Of a stretch of 64,000 nucleotides of DNA, positions 34,214-46,414 are shown piece after piece; position 1 is the stretch's first letter, and every line of letters begins with the position of its first letter. The DNA is from Massospora cicadina. Lineage: Eukaryota > Entomophthoromycota > Entomophthoromycetes > Entomophthorales > Entomophthoraceae. The translations under genes and the position numbers were made by a program. Under the pieces are notes generated by a model that did no database searches, was not told the origin of the DNA, and saw nothing but the letters and a program-made list of their open reading frames with translations. The DNA lies in NCBI GenBank assembly GCA_022478985.1, contig JAKSZP010014447.1:186001-250000 (forward strand). The letters run 5' to 3'.

Positions 34214-37200
34214 GGACATTGAATATCACTAGACTCAAGGCCTTCCCGTCCCAGGATAGGAAACTGAGTTTTTTACAACAAAATTTACCCATGGATATCC
34301 TGGCCATCCAGGAGTCCCACTGTCCATGAGGTTCCAAGGAAACTTGGAAAACAATGCTCCTCCCAGCCCTATCCTTTTGGTCAGAGCACTGTGGGGTGCT
34401 AATTTGGAAAAATAATTTTTTCAAATTTTTATCATCAGAAACCTTCCTCAATGGCTGAGTCCTCGTTGTCACCTTCTCGTGGGCTGATGAGGTATACGCT
34501 ATCATCAACATCTATGCCCAAACGGTGCACAAGAGTGTCAGAAATTTTTCTTGTCGGTCAAATCCCTCCTGCTACCCTCAGACCCTTTCATAGTCGGCGA
34601 TATGAATTGCTGGCTAAACACTCCAATGAACCGGTGGCCTTCCTCCTCCCATGCCCCCCAGGGCCACATCAAACTTCGCATTCTAAAGGCCACTCTTGGG
34701 CTAATGGATGCATGGCCGCGGCAAGCCCCACTGCTCAAGAACATGATGCGCCCCCACATCCACAACAGCCAATTAAAGTCCATGTCCTGCATCGACCTCA
34801 TCCTTACACTGGCGAAATTCCAACCCCACATATCCTACTTTAAAACAACAAAAATGGAATTCTCTGACCATCAACTGGTCTTGATAACCTACCACCTACC
34901 TGTCACAGATGCTAAGGCCCCACATTGGTGCAGAATCCGCCCCTCCGAGCTCGCATCACCAGGATTTTCCACGTGGGTGGAATCAGCAACTTTGGCAAAA
35001 GAGTTTGTTGCACCGTTTTGCGCGGACCCCATTTCCACATGAGCAACATTCAAAGATGATACCATCCACCACTCTCGCCATCTATTCACCAGATGCTCAC
35101 AAGCCACATTGGCAGTCATTTCACGCGCTCTGGCAGAGTTGGCACACCTGGAGTCCAATATCCCAGCTACAGGACACAGCTCTGCATGGGGCTGGAATTG
35201 GGTGGAGGCAGCTTCCCACCTCAACGCACTTGAAAGGCAACACAAACATCGGGTTTGTGTTCAGTACAGGGCCAAACGCATCACAAAAGGCGACAAGTGC
35301 ACCACACATTTCTTTAAAAAATTTCGCATCATGCCAGAGCATGGCCTGCACACAGGTGTGAAGATTGGATAACCCATTGTGGATACGCCAGCCAAAGTGG
35401 CAATCAAAACACAAAAGTATTACTCCAAGTTGTACCAATATGCTCCAATTCAGCCAGCCGAAGTGGCAGAATTTCTCAACCAAGCCCACATCCGCACCAT
35501 TTTCTGATACCCAGAAATAATGAAGTTGATTACTCCGAACAAATTATGGACAGCCATTCGTGGTGCACCAAACTAAAAATGCCCAGGCCCAGATGGCATT
35601 CCATATGAATTCTACAAAAACTATTTCAAATATATATCCCCATTGCTGCTCGCCTCACTTAACCAAAGCCTGTTGGAAACGCGTCTCCTACCAGGAGGAC
35701 ATAAGGCCTTTACCATCACACTCTTCAAGAAAGGGGATAAGCTAGACTTAGCCAACTGGCGCCCCATTTCTTTAACTAACAAAAACACTAAAATATTAAC
35801 AAAAATTATGGCTAACCCTTTAGGGACTGTAGCATCTGCCACCATCTCCCCAGAACAATTTGGTCTCATACCCAGAAGGTCGATTTGGGATAATGTGCAC
35901 TCTGTGGCTAATGCATGTCAGTCACAGCCTCTGGGGCACTTGTATTCTTGGACCAACAGAAGGCCTATGATAGAGTAAACTGAGAAAACCTCAGGGCCTG
36001 CCTCCACCACTTCCGCTTACCCCCTCGCTTCATCAACTGGGTGATGCTGCTCATGGAATCTACAACAATGGCAGTACGTGGCCCTGGCTTCCTAACAGAA
36101 GCAGTCCTCCCTCAAAGGGGCTTGTGAAAAGGGGACCCCCTCAGCCCACTCTTATACAACTTCAGCCTTGGCCCACTACTGCGAAATGTGAATGCCCAAC
36201 TCACTGGGGTCCATGTGCCAGGCCAAGCCCCAGTCAAGATAATGGAGTTTGCAGATGGTTGTGTGGTTGGGGTGTCTAATAATCAAGATGCACGCGCGCT
36301 TTAAGCTCTCATCCAGGAGTATTCCCGGGTAAGCAAGCGGCACTGAACGCTTCCAAAACTGAAATCATCCTCCTTGGTCGGTTTCAGAACTGCTGGGCCC
36401 CAGAAATTAGTTCCCATCCCGGCCCATCTGCTCGCCCACGTCCTCGCCCTACCAGCTCAACACACACCGCCCCACTGGTGCTCCACTTCGTGCCACACCC
36501 TACCATAGGACCGGTACGCCATCTGGGCGTGTGGATGGAGGCAGGCAGATACGCATCAGCAGTAATGGAGTGCCATATTCTGGACAACGTGACGAAGCGA
36601 ATCGCCTCTCTCAGAGCCCACCCTACTTCCCTTACTTTTAGGGTTGTTTTAGCCAACTCTATGCTCCTCTCCAAAGTCTGGTTTGGAGCCCACACCATCC
36701 CCTTCTCCCCAAGCTTCTTCAAATCCTTGTATGCCCTGCTGCAAGGATGGCTTTGGTCAGGCCGCCCTCTACCAGTACGGCTAGAGGTCATGTTTGGCCC
36801 TCATCATCATGGTGGCATGGGTCTAATAGACTTCAGAGCCCATGCTGCCAAGATCTTGGGTACCTGGATAGCAGCCGTCACCACCCCTACGCTCCCCTCC
36901 CAACACTGGTCCCGCGCAGCCCGCTCCAACTTCTCCCAAGCCTTGGGCCTCAACAACCCATCGAACCCCCACTCCCTGATGAAATACCTCACATCACACA
37001 CAACGGCCACAGGCCCTCACAGGACTAAAACCACTACAAACGAATCCTCCTCTCCATGCGGAGCGCTGAGTGGAGAATTTGTATTAGCGGACACAGCCCA
37101 GAGAGGCCGCCCCTCTCCTCAGTTCACACAAAAGGTACAGGGGCTACCCATCCAAGATGGCGTGATCCCCACACGGCCCCATGTCCTATCCAGGGTGGAC

Positions 37201-37700
37201 TACCTGGACATTATGGACATCCCTTACTCCATTGAGACCCAAATACTATCTGGAAATACGCACACCATCCTCTGTTGCAGCCTCAAGTCCGCTCCCATGT
37301 GTGGCGCTGCCTGAGGAGGGTGTATCGTACAGCTGAGCACTCTAACGCTTTACACTCATCCTGTGTCGTGTGTGGCCAGTATGGAACGCTGTTCCACCGC
37401 CTGGAGAAGTGCCCTAACTCTAAAGTGATATGGCGCGAAGTTCAACGTCTGCTGGGCCAGGATCAAACGCATCCCTTCAGTCTGTCAAGAGATATGTTTG
37501 CTCTATCAATGGCCTCCTCCCTTCCACCCTCCCTCCGTGCTTTGGTGGTTGCAATCACCATGTGGACCATCCACACGATTGTCTTAGATGCCATCGCAGG
37601 CTCCACCCCCACCCTCCCAGAAGCTGTCCACAGATTCCGGTCTCATTTGGTGGACCACTTTCAAGTGTGGATGTTTGGATACCTCCCACCGCGTCGCTAA
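34192..37700 (+). pseudogene. LINE ORF2: endonuclease, reverse transcriptase, zinc finger; broken
   Basis: Apurinic-type endonuclease: N-I-T-R at the start, L-A-I-Q-E-S-H (34300), I-I-N-I-Y-A-Q (34498), G-D-M-N (34600) and S-D-H-Q (34865). Reverse transcriptase: N-W-R-P-I-S-L (35754), Q-F-G-L-I-P-R-R-S (35860), motif A D-Q-Q-K-A-Y-D-R-V (35950) and K-G-D-P-L-S-P (36127). The catalytic box is F-A-D-G at 36248-36259, where an F/YADD is expected, so the second aspartate is lost. The C-terminal part is open in long stretches (36478-37314, 37275-37700) with G-G-M-G-L-I-D-F and a C-C-H-C finger C-V-V-C ... H-R-L-E-K-C at about 37365-37412. Several stops and frameshifts separate the blocks. Confidence 0.88.
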
Positions 37701-37960
37701 CAGCTGGTCTCCTCCCAGTTCCCAGTCTGTTTCATAAAATCAGACCACTTTCTCCACACATGTTCAATTGTGGCTACGGCCCCTTCACACGTTCCCTCCC
37801 CCTCCCCATAAGTGGCGTTCCCGCTGGCAACAAGAGATAGCATCGCTTCTCTGGGTACCTTCCCTGGTACTAAGTTTTGTCTCTTCTGAGTCATATTTGG
37901 AAGTGTCCATCCCATGGTCAGCCTTCCCCGCAACAAATTAAAAAAATAATTGTAATTATT

Positions 37961-38984
37961 GACAGCGGGGAACCAATAAATATTGTATTGACTAAGCTGA
38001 TGAAGAAAATGAGAATCTCACCTGATTTGGAATATAAGAAGTAATATGGAACTTCTGGGCTGAATACAACCATCTACTGTACAGCATATAGCGCTTTACC
38101 ATTCAGAATTGAATCTTTAGTGGTATCTGCTCCAGCAATAGTCTTGGCTAACCAAAACTAAGATATTCTAATTGGGACCAAGTTTTTAAGGAAATAAGGA
38201 GTTAAATGTAACTTCAAAGATATTACGTTGACCATATTGGGTCAGACACTACCTCTAGTTTATCAAAGACAGAAAATTCCGCTTACTAGGAGAAAAAAAT
38301 TTCATCAATCTGATCTACAATGATAGCATTATCCTGATTTGCTACCAATTGATTGGATGAAAGATAAGAGAATTGCCAACGGTAATCCTAAAAATTAGAG
38401 AATTCTACTACAAATTAAGAATTTGAGGACCATGCTGCTGGGATCACAGATAATTTTCACTATGGGGTTGATTTTGGAAATATCTGAACTATTGTATGTG
38501 AAGTTTTGTAGCACCTGAAAGAAGTCCAGAGTAGAGCCATGGGTGGCTCCTGGAATAATCATGCCAGGCCAGGGATAAATACAAATTCTCCTGGAGAATT
38601 TATGTGAAAACCAATGAAGATCAATAAGAATCAGATCATTATGTTTGTCCATCTTATCCTAATGGTGGAATTGCAAAAATTTTATGGTTTCGGGACCTTC
38701 TCTGAGATGGGATTACTGGCAGGGGCGGCCAATATTATCAATTCATTGGCTGACCAAGAGCAACTTGCTGATCTGATGGAAAGACAGCAGGAGGAGGTGC
38801 TCAAATAATTCAAAAAGTATTTGGAAATATTCAACCAGGACAATCAGTATTTGGGATGTTTGAAGGATGTCATCTTTATAGTCAACCATGAAGAAATTTA
38901 CCAATGAGAATGAGACCAATCTGACGGTCAAAGACCACTGAAGTGGTAGTGGAAGAGGAAATCAGCAAACTAATGGATCATGGG
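37961..38984 (+). pseudogene. pol: Element B protease region
   Basis: Begins directly after the LINE with I-D-S-G-E-P-I-N-I-V (37960-37990), an aspartic protease triad D-S-G, followed by P-D-L-E-Y-K and, at 38160, I-L-I-G-T-K-F-L. Later parts (38600-38900) are acidic and glutamine-rich. The last codons read E-I-S-K-L-M-D-H-G and go on after element C at 46415 into the start of reverse transcriptase. Stops are scattered throughout. Confidence 0.75.
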
Positions 38985-39461
38985 TGTTAATTCTCGGCGT
39001 TTGGGCTCGATTCTGGCGAGTTGGTTTTGCACAGGGTATGAGCCACTGAGCAACCAAATCAGATGATATGAGGATCACCAACTTATAATAAACTCAATGA
39101 AATATGTATGGAGCTATCGCCCCTTATTTAGACCTTTATTTTAATATAATTGCAGATTTATCTGCGCTCCCTCTTCCCTAGTAAAAAGACTATTTCCTTT
39201 TAATCTTCCATCAGGCTCTTTATACCTCAATTCTCCAACCGGATGCATCCTCAGCTTTGTATCTTCTATTCTTCTTCCTTTTTCAAGTTGCTCTCATTCA
39301 TATCAAATCTCAGCGTAATTCCTCTCAATTCACCAAATGGCAACATTTTGCTTAATTATAACTCATGTACCCCCTTTTCATAAATCTCAAGTCTCATCTC
39401 GATTCACCTTTGATCCTCCAATATGGGTAGCATATTATCCAGTCATATCAACTTCCCAACA
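38985..39461 (-). repeat. 3' LTR of element C
   Basis: Plus strand TGTTAATTCTCGGCG to ACTTCCCAACA. Partner of 45939-46414. Next to it at 39462-39474 (minus: CAACAGGGGGTAA) is the polypurine tract. Confidence 0.9.
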
Positions 39462-42400
39462 TTACCCCCTGTTGACTGGATGATAGGCTCTTGCTGTTTG
39501 TATGCTTGATGGAACTTCACGTGGACTCAGTTGATAATCTGACCCTCAGTAGGTTCCTTAATTGTGTAGACATCCATACCAGTCTTCTTGATAATCTCAA
39601 AAAGGCCAACTAAAATGTCAAAGAGCTTATTTTTTCATCTGAATCCATGCTGGTCATGGAATAAAACATAATCCCCTACAGCAAACAACGGAAGTCTGTT
39701 CTGGCACTTCTGGTCAGCCGCCTGGTCACAAATTTTATTAGCCAAACTGGTGGAGTAGGCTTCCGTTTTCAACTTGATCAATGTAACCATGAGTTGCCTC
39801 AAATATCGCTGAGGATTCACACCACCAGTGTCTTCTACACATGAATATAGCAAGGCAGGCAGAGCCGGATGTTGACCATACAAAAGTTGAAAGGGACTCT
39901 TACCAGTGGCAGAATGATAGCTGATATTATAAGCAAACACAGCAGTAGGTAGAAGAGCACTCCATTCTAAGGGCCAGTCCATTATCAATTTGTGGACTAT
40001 GTTCACTAGGGTTCCGTTGACTCGCTCCACCATCCCATTTGATTCTGGATGATAGGGGGTGGTCAAAACCCCACAAATCGCCATCAACTTGTTTAACTTT
40101 GGCAGGATATGCGAAGTAAAAGTTGGTTCCATTGTCCGTCAGGATGAACTGCGGGCATCCGTGCTGCTGTATAACACACTCCATAATAAACTTGGCAGTG
40201 GTGACCACGCCCAAGTCGCTAATAGCCCTGGACTCTACCCATCGGGTCAAAAGATCGATGGCAACAATTATATACTTGGATCAATTGGCACTAGTTGGCA
40301 AAGGTCCCACTACATCAATAGAAGCAGTGTGCCATGAGAACTGGGGCTTCACTAATTGATAGGTAGTTTTCTTACAGAAAGGTTTTTCAACTTGACACTG
40401 ATGGCAACAGCTAACCATTTCCAATACATAATAATTCATGCTTTCCCAGAAGTATTGGGGTCACAAAAACTCTAGCGTCTTCCACAATCCTCCATGTCCA
40501 ACAGCCCAATGAGCATCCATAATTATCAAGGGTCTAGTCAAAGGCTTTGGAAAATTCAGCGTCAAGTCTCCAATTTGCTTATATAGTTCTTCTCCTTGTA
40601 CAAAGGTGTTTTCCCTGAGTCCATCTAACACCTTGATCACCTGCGGCGGCTCATCTTGGTATCTGTTCGCCACCATTTTTTTGTACATTATATCAGCTAG
40701 ATCTGCCATGATAGCAACTGTAGGCAATTGAGAAAGACAATCCGCATTTTGATGTTTTGCTCCTGGTCGATGCAAAATCTCAAAATCATATGCTTGCAGC
40801 TTCAGCGCCCAACGTGTGAGCCATCCTTCCGGTTCACAAAGATTCTGTAGCCAGCACAAGGAAGCGTGATCCGTCACTAATTGAAATCTCACCCCATGCA
40901 GATATACCCAAAACTGTTTGTAAGCGTAGATCACTACTAAACACTACTGCTCGGTTATGGTGTAGTTTCATTTATGACAGTTCAAACTTTGACTACAGAA
41001 TGCGACAGGATGTTCCACACCATCATCATCCTTCTAAGATAACACTGCCCCAATAGCAGAGAGGGATGCATCAGTTTGTACTATGAACTGTTTGTTGAAG
41101 TTGTGATATTGCAAAATGGGTGCACCTGCTAACGCGATGTGCAATACATTGAAAGCGTTCTGGTATCGTTCTATCCATTAGAAAGGAGCGTTTTTCTTTA
41201 ATAACTCGAAAAAGTGGGGCCCCAATGCAGCTGAAATTGGGAATGAACTGTTGGTAATACCCAACCATCCCCAGAAACACTTGAATGTCCCTCTTATCCC
41301 AGGGCGAGTCATCTTGCTTATCACTTCCACTTTAGCCAGCTGTGGTTTAAGCCCATGTGAATCCATGACAAACCCGAGGTATTCTAACTGCTCCTTAAAA
41401 AATGGCACTTTCGCGGCTTAATTTTGATATTAGCGGTGGCGAGGCGCTGAAACACTTGCTCCAAGTGGGCTAGGTGCTCTGTAAACGTCCGCGAAAACAT
41501 ATTGATGTTGTCAAGGTAAACTAAGACGCAGGACAGCTTTAAATCACCTAAAATCATATCCATGGCACGCTGGAACGTAGCTGGAGCGTTACACAACCCT
41601 TGAGGCATGCGCGTCAGCTGGAACAACCCTCTTGAGGTGATGATCACACATTTATTCTGTTCATTAATAGCAATTCTATCTGCCAATACCCTGAGATCAG
41701 ATCCATGGCGGAGAAATAGTTCGCCCCGCCCAATCATTCTAATGCATCATCAATCTGTGGAAGAGGTTAGGAATCCTTCTTCGTTACATTATTAAGTTTT
41801 CAATAGTCAATAACCACTCGATTTGTGCCATCCTTCTTCTTTACAATGAGCACAGGTGACGCCCACAGACTTTTTGATGGCTCTAACATTCCTTGCTCAA
41901 TCAGTTTATCCACTTCGTCAGAGAAAACCTCTTCCGCTGCTTTTGAACTTCTAATAGGTCATGAACAAATGGGAGGGTGATCCCCTATATCTATCCAATG
42001 TACCACCCCTTGAGTGCACCCCAGGTCATGATTGTCATTTGCAAAAATATCCCAATAGTTTTTCAAATAACGCCATAGCCTTATCTTATTGTTCTGCCGA
42101 TAATCCTGTGAGCACTTCCTGCGGAACCATGCTCAGTATGCCATATGAGGAGTGAGCTGGTAGTCTGAGATCTTCCCATGAGCCAAAGTCATGAATACGA
42201 TGAACTTCCCCAATAGGGACAAAGTGTAGGTAAGCCACCACTTAGTGCCACCTGATTGTTATTGTCTCCTTCTGTAGGTTTGTGAGCAGCACCTTCACCT
42301 CCCCATTCTCAGGAAACAATGACCCCAGAGCCACATGTGGTTTGAGCTGCAAGTGCTGATGAGGCGCCAGGATTTCACCATAAAGCCACTTAGGGACTTC

Positions 42401-43300
42401 GATTTTAAGCCCAGTCCCTATTATGCCCTGGTGTCCAGATGGTAAGCTTAAAGGGCGCGTTGCTTGAAGTGGGATTCCTTTATACTCATATATCTGGTTG
42501 GGGAGGATCTTGGTCCGCCAACTCAGTTGCTAATAGCGAACAGGGATCACTCCATCACTGTATGCTAGATTGACCTGACCAGAGTGGACTGGATCCGTTG
42601 GGATTCCACCAGAGGAAAAATATACTGGAATCTTTTGGCCAAACATAGTAAGGCTTTCTTCCGCCATATCTATCACAACGCCAAATTTCCTCATGAAAGC
42701 TGCGCCGATTAACATATTGTAGTGGTTATTTGGCAAAACCACAGCTGGAGAAGACACCTGAACTGACCCAAATCATAAAGGCAACGCGCTATATGCTCCT
42801 TCTGACACAGTTCTGTGCATTCCCGCGGTCCCAAATACTATGCGATGGTCCACATCCAGTTTCAACATAAGTTTAGCCACCAACCAAGTGGAGACTATGT
42901 TCACAGGTGCTCCCATGTCTATGATAGCGCGGATTTTTGTGTTTTATACGAATATGTCACAATAAGTACATTCTAAGTAAGAAGAATCATTGGTGTATAT
43001 TGCTTGTATGTGCAAAGGCTTTGTGCTACTCAAAAAGGAAGAGTTGCCCTTGCCAACTTGAGGATACTCACTAGCGATTTTCTCCACCAGAATGGCTACG
43101 TTAACCCCTACTAAAGGAGTGACGTTCAGTGAAGGATCCAAGTTGCTAATGCCAATCTGTTCCAGGATCTGCCATGCATATGGATTCTTCACATCTTGGC
43201 AAAGCTCAGCAAGATGAGGTGAGCTTTTACTCATGGGGACAGAAGCAGAGGTATCCAACGAAAGTTGCTGGTATAGCATATCATCCAATTTAGGTTCAAT
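39462..43300 (-). pseudogene. pol: Element C pol: protease, RT, RNase H, integrase
   Basis: Protease region: I-I-D-M-G-A-P-V-N at about 42905-42935 (D-M-G for D-T/S-G), then Y-N-M-L-I-G-A-A-F. Reverse transcriptase: R-M-P-Q-G-L-C-N-A-P (41590-41620) and V-Y-L-D-N, in which codon 41517-41519 (minus) is AAC, so the second catalytic aspartate is asparagine. RNase H includes T-D-H-A-S-L-C-W-L (40870). Integrase: T-R-W-V-E-S, L-T-D-N-G-T-N and N-G-M-V-E-R-V-N, so D, D and E are all present. The C-terminus (F-E-I-I-K-K-T-G) runs up to the polypurine tract. Stops and frame changes separate the blocks. Confidence 0.9.
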
Positions 43301-44707
43301 TACTAGCCAAAAAGATGTTTGGGGATTGTTGGGGACAAGTGATTTTGACTTAGTGGAGATAGAGCATCCTGTCTCTACTCCGCTCGAGCTTTTCCCTGCT
43401 TGATTATCCTAATTGGCATTGCATACACATGTGGTTGACTAAGGCAATTGGCTGCATAATGCCTCTTTGTCCGCACTGGAAGCAAGTGTTCATAAAAGGT
43501 GCGCGTATATAGTTTGGGGCAGAAGAACCAGGCCGAATATTGCCGGTAAGGTTTCAAGGTCGTGGATGAACTGGGGAAGCATACCTGGGCTGGAAAGGGT
43601 ATATTGACTCATGTGAGGGACAAACACATTCCAGCGGCTGATAAACCAGTCGCTGCGGCCTATATCCTGCAAGGGTTGGAGCGTGGCAACAGCAATTTTT
43701 TGGGCTACGTTGGGGGTGCTGTTTGTGGCGGAGAGCCGACATAAGGCGTTCACAATCTTAATTAGTCTGTTATTCCCATCCAACACATGGGACATAGCGT
43801 TATATAGTTCCCAATATGGTTCGACAGCCGCCGTCATCACTATATCTACATCTTCAGTGGTTAAGATATTAATCCCAAGCAGAACGTGTGCTTCTGCCAA
43901 AACTGCTCAGCGAATTCTGACAGAGTTTCGTTTTGGTAAAACTGTATAGTCATAAAGTTGGCTTTCTGTTGAGACATCTTGGCAGCGCCCCCAAAAAGCC
44001 AGATGACAATTGCTTTTACTTGTGCATAAGATACCGAGCTGTTGGGAAGATAGCAGGTCACCTGATCAGCACCTTCCACATCCAAAGCAGAAAGCAACAA
44101 TTTCACCTTTCATCAATCAGTAGCTCCTTCCACAGCGAATTCAAACCGCAAAAACTAACCGTGTAGGTTCCCGTCATGACTGAAAGGAGGTAATTTTTCA
44201 ATATGAACAAATTTTCTTTGCTCTAGATTCCTGCTGCAAGGGACAGGCGAACTGTTGTCAGAGCGACTATGGGAACCATTCCCTGATGCGTTATCATACA
44301 GCCGTCCAGATGAACTTGAACTCGTTGAAAAGGAATCAGGAGAAGTGGTGTCACTTGGGGGGTCCATCATACCACCCAATGGATATTCATATGCTGATCC
44401 ATGACATTCAATCCCAAATCACCACTAACTACCCCGTTCCCCCAGCTCCAGTATGCTCCTCAAACTGTTTGTTGATCAACTGTTCCACTTTAACTGAACA
44501 ACATTTACACCGTCCATCCTGAATTTCCTGTTGCAGCATTTCATATTGTTGTTGCAATTTCTGGCGGATTCCCCTTTCTTTGTTCAGTTGCTGTTCCACA
44601 GCTTGCACTCGTGAAAGGACTTCTTTGATTATATTCTGCAAGCAGTTTTGCTGTTGGAATAGAGAAGGACTCATCATTGTAGAGTAATTGGCTTTTTGTT
44701 TTTCCAA
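43301..44707 (-). pseudogene. gag: Element C gag
   Basis: Starts M-E-K-Q-K-A-N-Y at 44707. A coiled-coil stretch covers 44650-44500 (Q-N-I-I-K-E-V-L-S-R-V-Q-A-V-E-Q-Q-L), ending in a cysteine cluster C-K-C-C. A serine-rich linker follows (44379-44250). The capsid-like region is at 44150-43870 (V-E-G-A-D-Q-V-T-C-Y-L-P, then A-K-M-S-Q-Q-K-A-N-F-M). Remains of a zinc knuckle (H-Y-A-A-N-C) lie at about 43440-43470. Frameshifts and stops break it after 43870. Unlike E and H it has no collagen-like repeat. Confidence 0.75.
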
Positions 44708-44724
44708 CTATAGTTGATTAGTGG

Positions 44725-44743
44725 CCCCCTGTAGTGAGCACCA
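44725..44743 (-). other. Inner primer-binding-like site of element C
   Basis: Minus strand TGGTGCTCACTACAGGGGG, just outside gag and next to the LTR-like block 44744-45910. It matches the primer site of element A almost exactly. Confidence 0.65.
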
Positions 44744-45910
44744 ATTTCAGAAATTCGACTTTGGGCTCTGCTAGTTGGCAGGCTAACCAGTATGAAGACT
44801 GGTCAGCCCTTGTCATTTTATCCTAGGCGTCAGGGCTAGCAGCGCTGGATAACCCCTTGGCATGTCACTCATGCCATTTTGGGGATCCCCTTTAACCTAA
44901 ACTACAACCAACGAAATAAATATAAACTTATAACAAAAGGTAGAATAGGCAAAGGAGATATTTATAGAGAAGGAAGCGCCAGGTATTTATACTGTTTACA
45001 AAAGGGCTACTGCGCCCATAACCAACCTATCGGCTCTTCCACTGATTCTTCCAGCCAACCACTTCTCTTCTTAAACTTCTTCTTCTTATACTCTATTCTC
45101 TTCCCTGGCGTTGACCCTCTCGCTCCATCTTTCCCAATGTCTGAATTAGCTCTGGTTCACCTTTGGCCTTAAGTCACCAGTGAACCATATAGATAAATAA
45201 TCCAAATAAATGTCAAATTTGTATTCGACCTTTGAGTTGATATAATTGCACTGGAAACCACTTTGATTACTTGCTTTTGACTCGGAATATCTTGTCATCT
45301 CACTGAAATCACTTCTTAATAAATGAGGCATTGGAAACAACTTTGGCCACCTCAAGCTCATAATTGTTGGATCCGCCAACATCAGATTATCTGCCAGCGA
45401 ATTTATGAATAAGCAAAACATTGGCTTTCCATCAGAAATCCCACAATGGACCACGAATGGCCATTGGCGTTGACCACTGATTCTGCTGATGGATTGGATC
45501 ATCCTCAGCTATTAGTCACTGGTGATCCTTCTACTAATTTGGGGCCACCGATTGGCCCCACTCAAACCTAAATACTAAACTTGGCGGAATACTAATTTTG
45601 GCTCAACCCAAATTGGGAAGCAACTAACCAGCAATCACATTAAATCACATAAAATTCAGTCAATATACCATTCCACTGGGATTGGCCATATCATCCTAAA
45701 TAATGCTAAATCATTGGAGGATTCCATCTGGTTATATTTTTGCCATTTCCCCCACTTAACCAGATGGTAATCCTCCTACTTCCAACCTCAGCATGTGAGG
45801 CAGGTATTCAGGGCTTGCCCCTCCCCGCCACCACCAACCACTGGAACTGAACCATAGTGGCGCATCACTGCCACCTCTTAAACAACCTTTAGTTACTTAA
45901 GCACCAACCA
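44744..45910 (-). repeat. Second LTR-like block inside element C
   Basis: About 1.17 kb between the two primer-like sites. It has no coding of note and contains TATTTATAGAG-type promoter-like motifs near 44960. It is homologous in several ordered blocks to 15800-17350, where it occurs apart from C, so it is a separate repeat family. It is not a part of the 477-base C LTR. It may have been acquired by template switching between two packaged RNAs or by insertion of a solo LTR. Confidence 0.55.
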
Positions 45911-45917
45911 GCAGAGT

Positions 45918-45936
45918 CCCCCTGTAGTTAAAACCA
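45918..45936 (-). other. Outer primer-binding site of element C
   Basis: Minus strand TGGTTTTAACTACAGGGGG, two bases inside the 5' LTR (45939-46414), in the canonical place. It shares ACTACAGGGGG with the inner site at 44725-44743. Confidence 0.7.
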
Positions 45937-45938
45937 CT

Positions 45939-46414
45939 GTTAATTCTTGGCGTTTGGGCTCAATTCTGCTGAATTGGTTTTGCACAGGGTATGAGCCACT
46001 GAGCAACCAAATCAGACAATATGAGGATCACTGACTTATAATAAACTCAATGAAATATGTATGGAGCTATCGCCCCTTATTTCAACCTTTATTTTTATAG
46101 AATCGCAGATTTATCTGCGCTCCCTCTTCCCTCATAAAAAGACTATCCTCTTTTAATCTTCCATCAGGCTCTTTATACCTCAATTCCTCGGCTGGATGCA
46201 TCCTCAGCTTGGTATCTTCTATTCTTCTTCCTTTTTCAAGTTGCTCTCATTCATATCAAATCTCAGCGTAATTCCTCTCAATTCACCAAATGTCAACATT
46301 TTGCTTAATTATAACTCATGTATCCCCTTTTCTTAAATCTCAAGACTCATATCGATTCCCCTTTAATCTGCCAATATGGGTAATGTTTCATCCAGTCATA
46401 TCAACTTCCTGACA
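45939..46414 (-). repeat. 5' LTR of element C
   Basis: Plus strand TGTTAATTCTTGGCG to ACTTCCTGACA, partner of 38985-39461. Differences between the two are mainly transitions. Confidence 0.9.

Larger units (their letters stand above)
32676..37945 (+). mobile_element. L1-like non-LTR retrotransposon (LINE)
   Basis: A 5.27 kb LINE with two overlapping ORFs and a short A-rich 3' end (AAATTAAAAAA at 37936-37945). It is flanked by a 15-base target duplication ATAATTGTGATTATT (32661-32675) and ATAATTGTAATTATT (37946-37960). It interrupts the protease region of element B. The plus strand is markedly richer in C and CpG than the surroundings, so it is younger, less decayed or from a different source. 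The 5' end looks complete: 96 bases of leader precede ORF1. The copy is inactive (stops, frameshifts and a changed RT active site). The N-W-R-P-I-S-L and Q-F-G-L-I-P-R-R-S boxes point to the L1 clade. Confidence 0.9.
38985..46414 (-). mobile_element. Element C: Ty3/gypsy retrotransposon inserted in B
   Basis: LTRs 38985-39461 and 45939-46414 (477 and 476 bases) are about 90% alike by eye. Target duplication ATGGG/ATTGG (38980-38984, 46415-46419) has one mismatch and lies in the reverse transcriptase start of B. Gag and pol are on the minus strand between 39462 and 44707. Unusually, 1.2 kb lies between the outer primer site (45918-45936) and gag, and contains an LTR-like block with its own primer site (44725-44743). 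C is relatively well preserved, with the full integrase D-D-E set, but it has stops and a D-to-N change in the RT active site. Confidence 0.9.
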
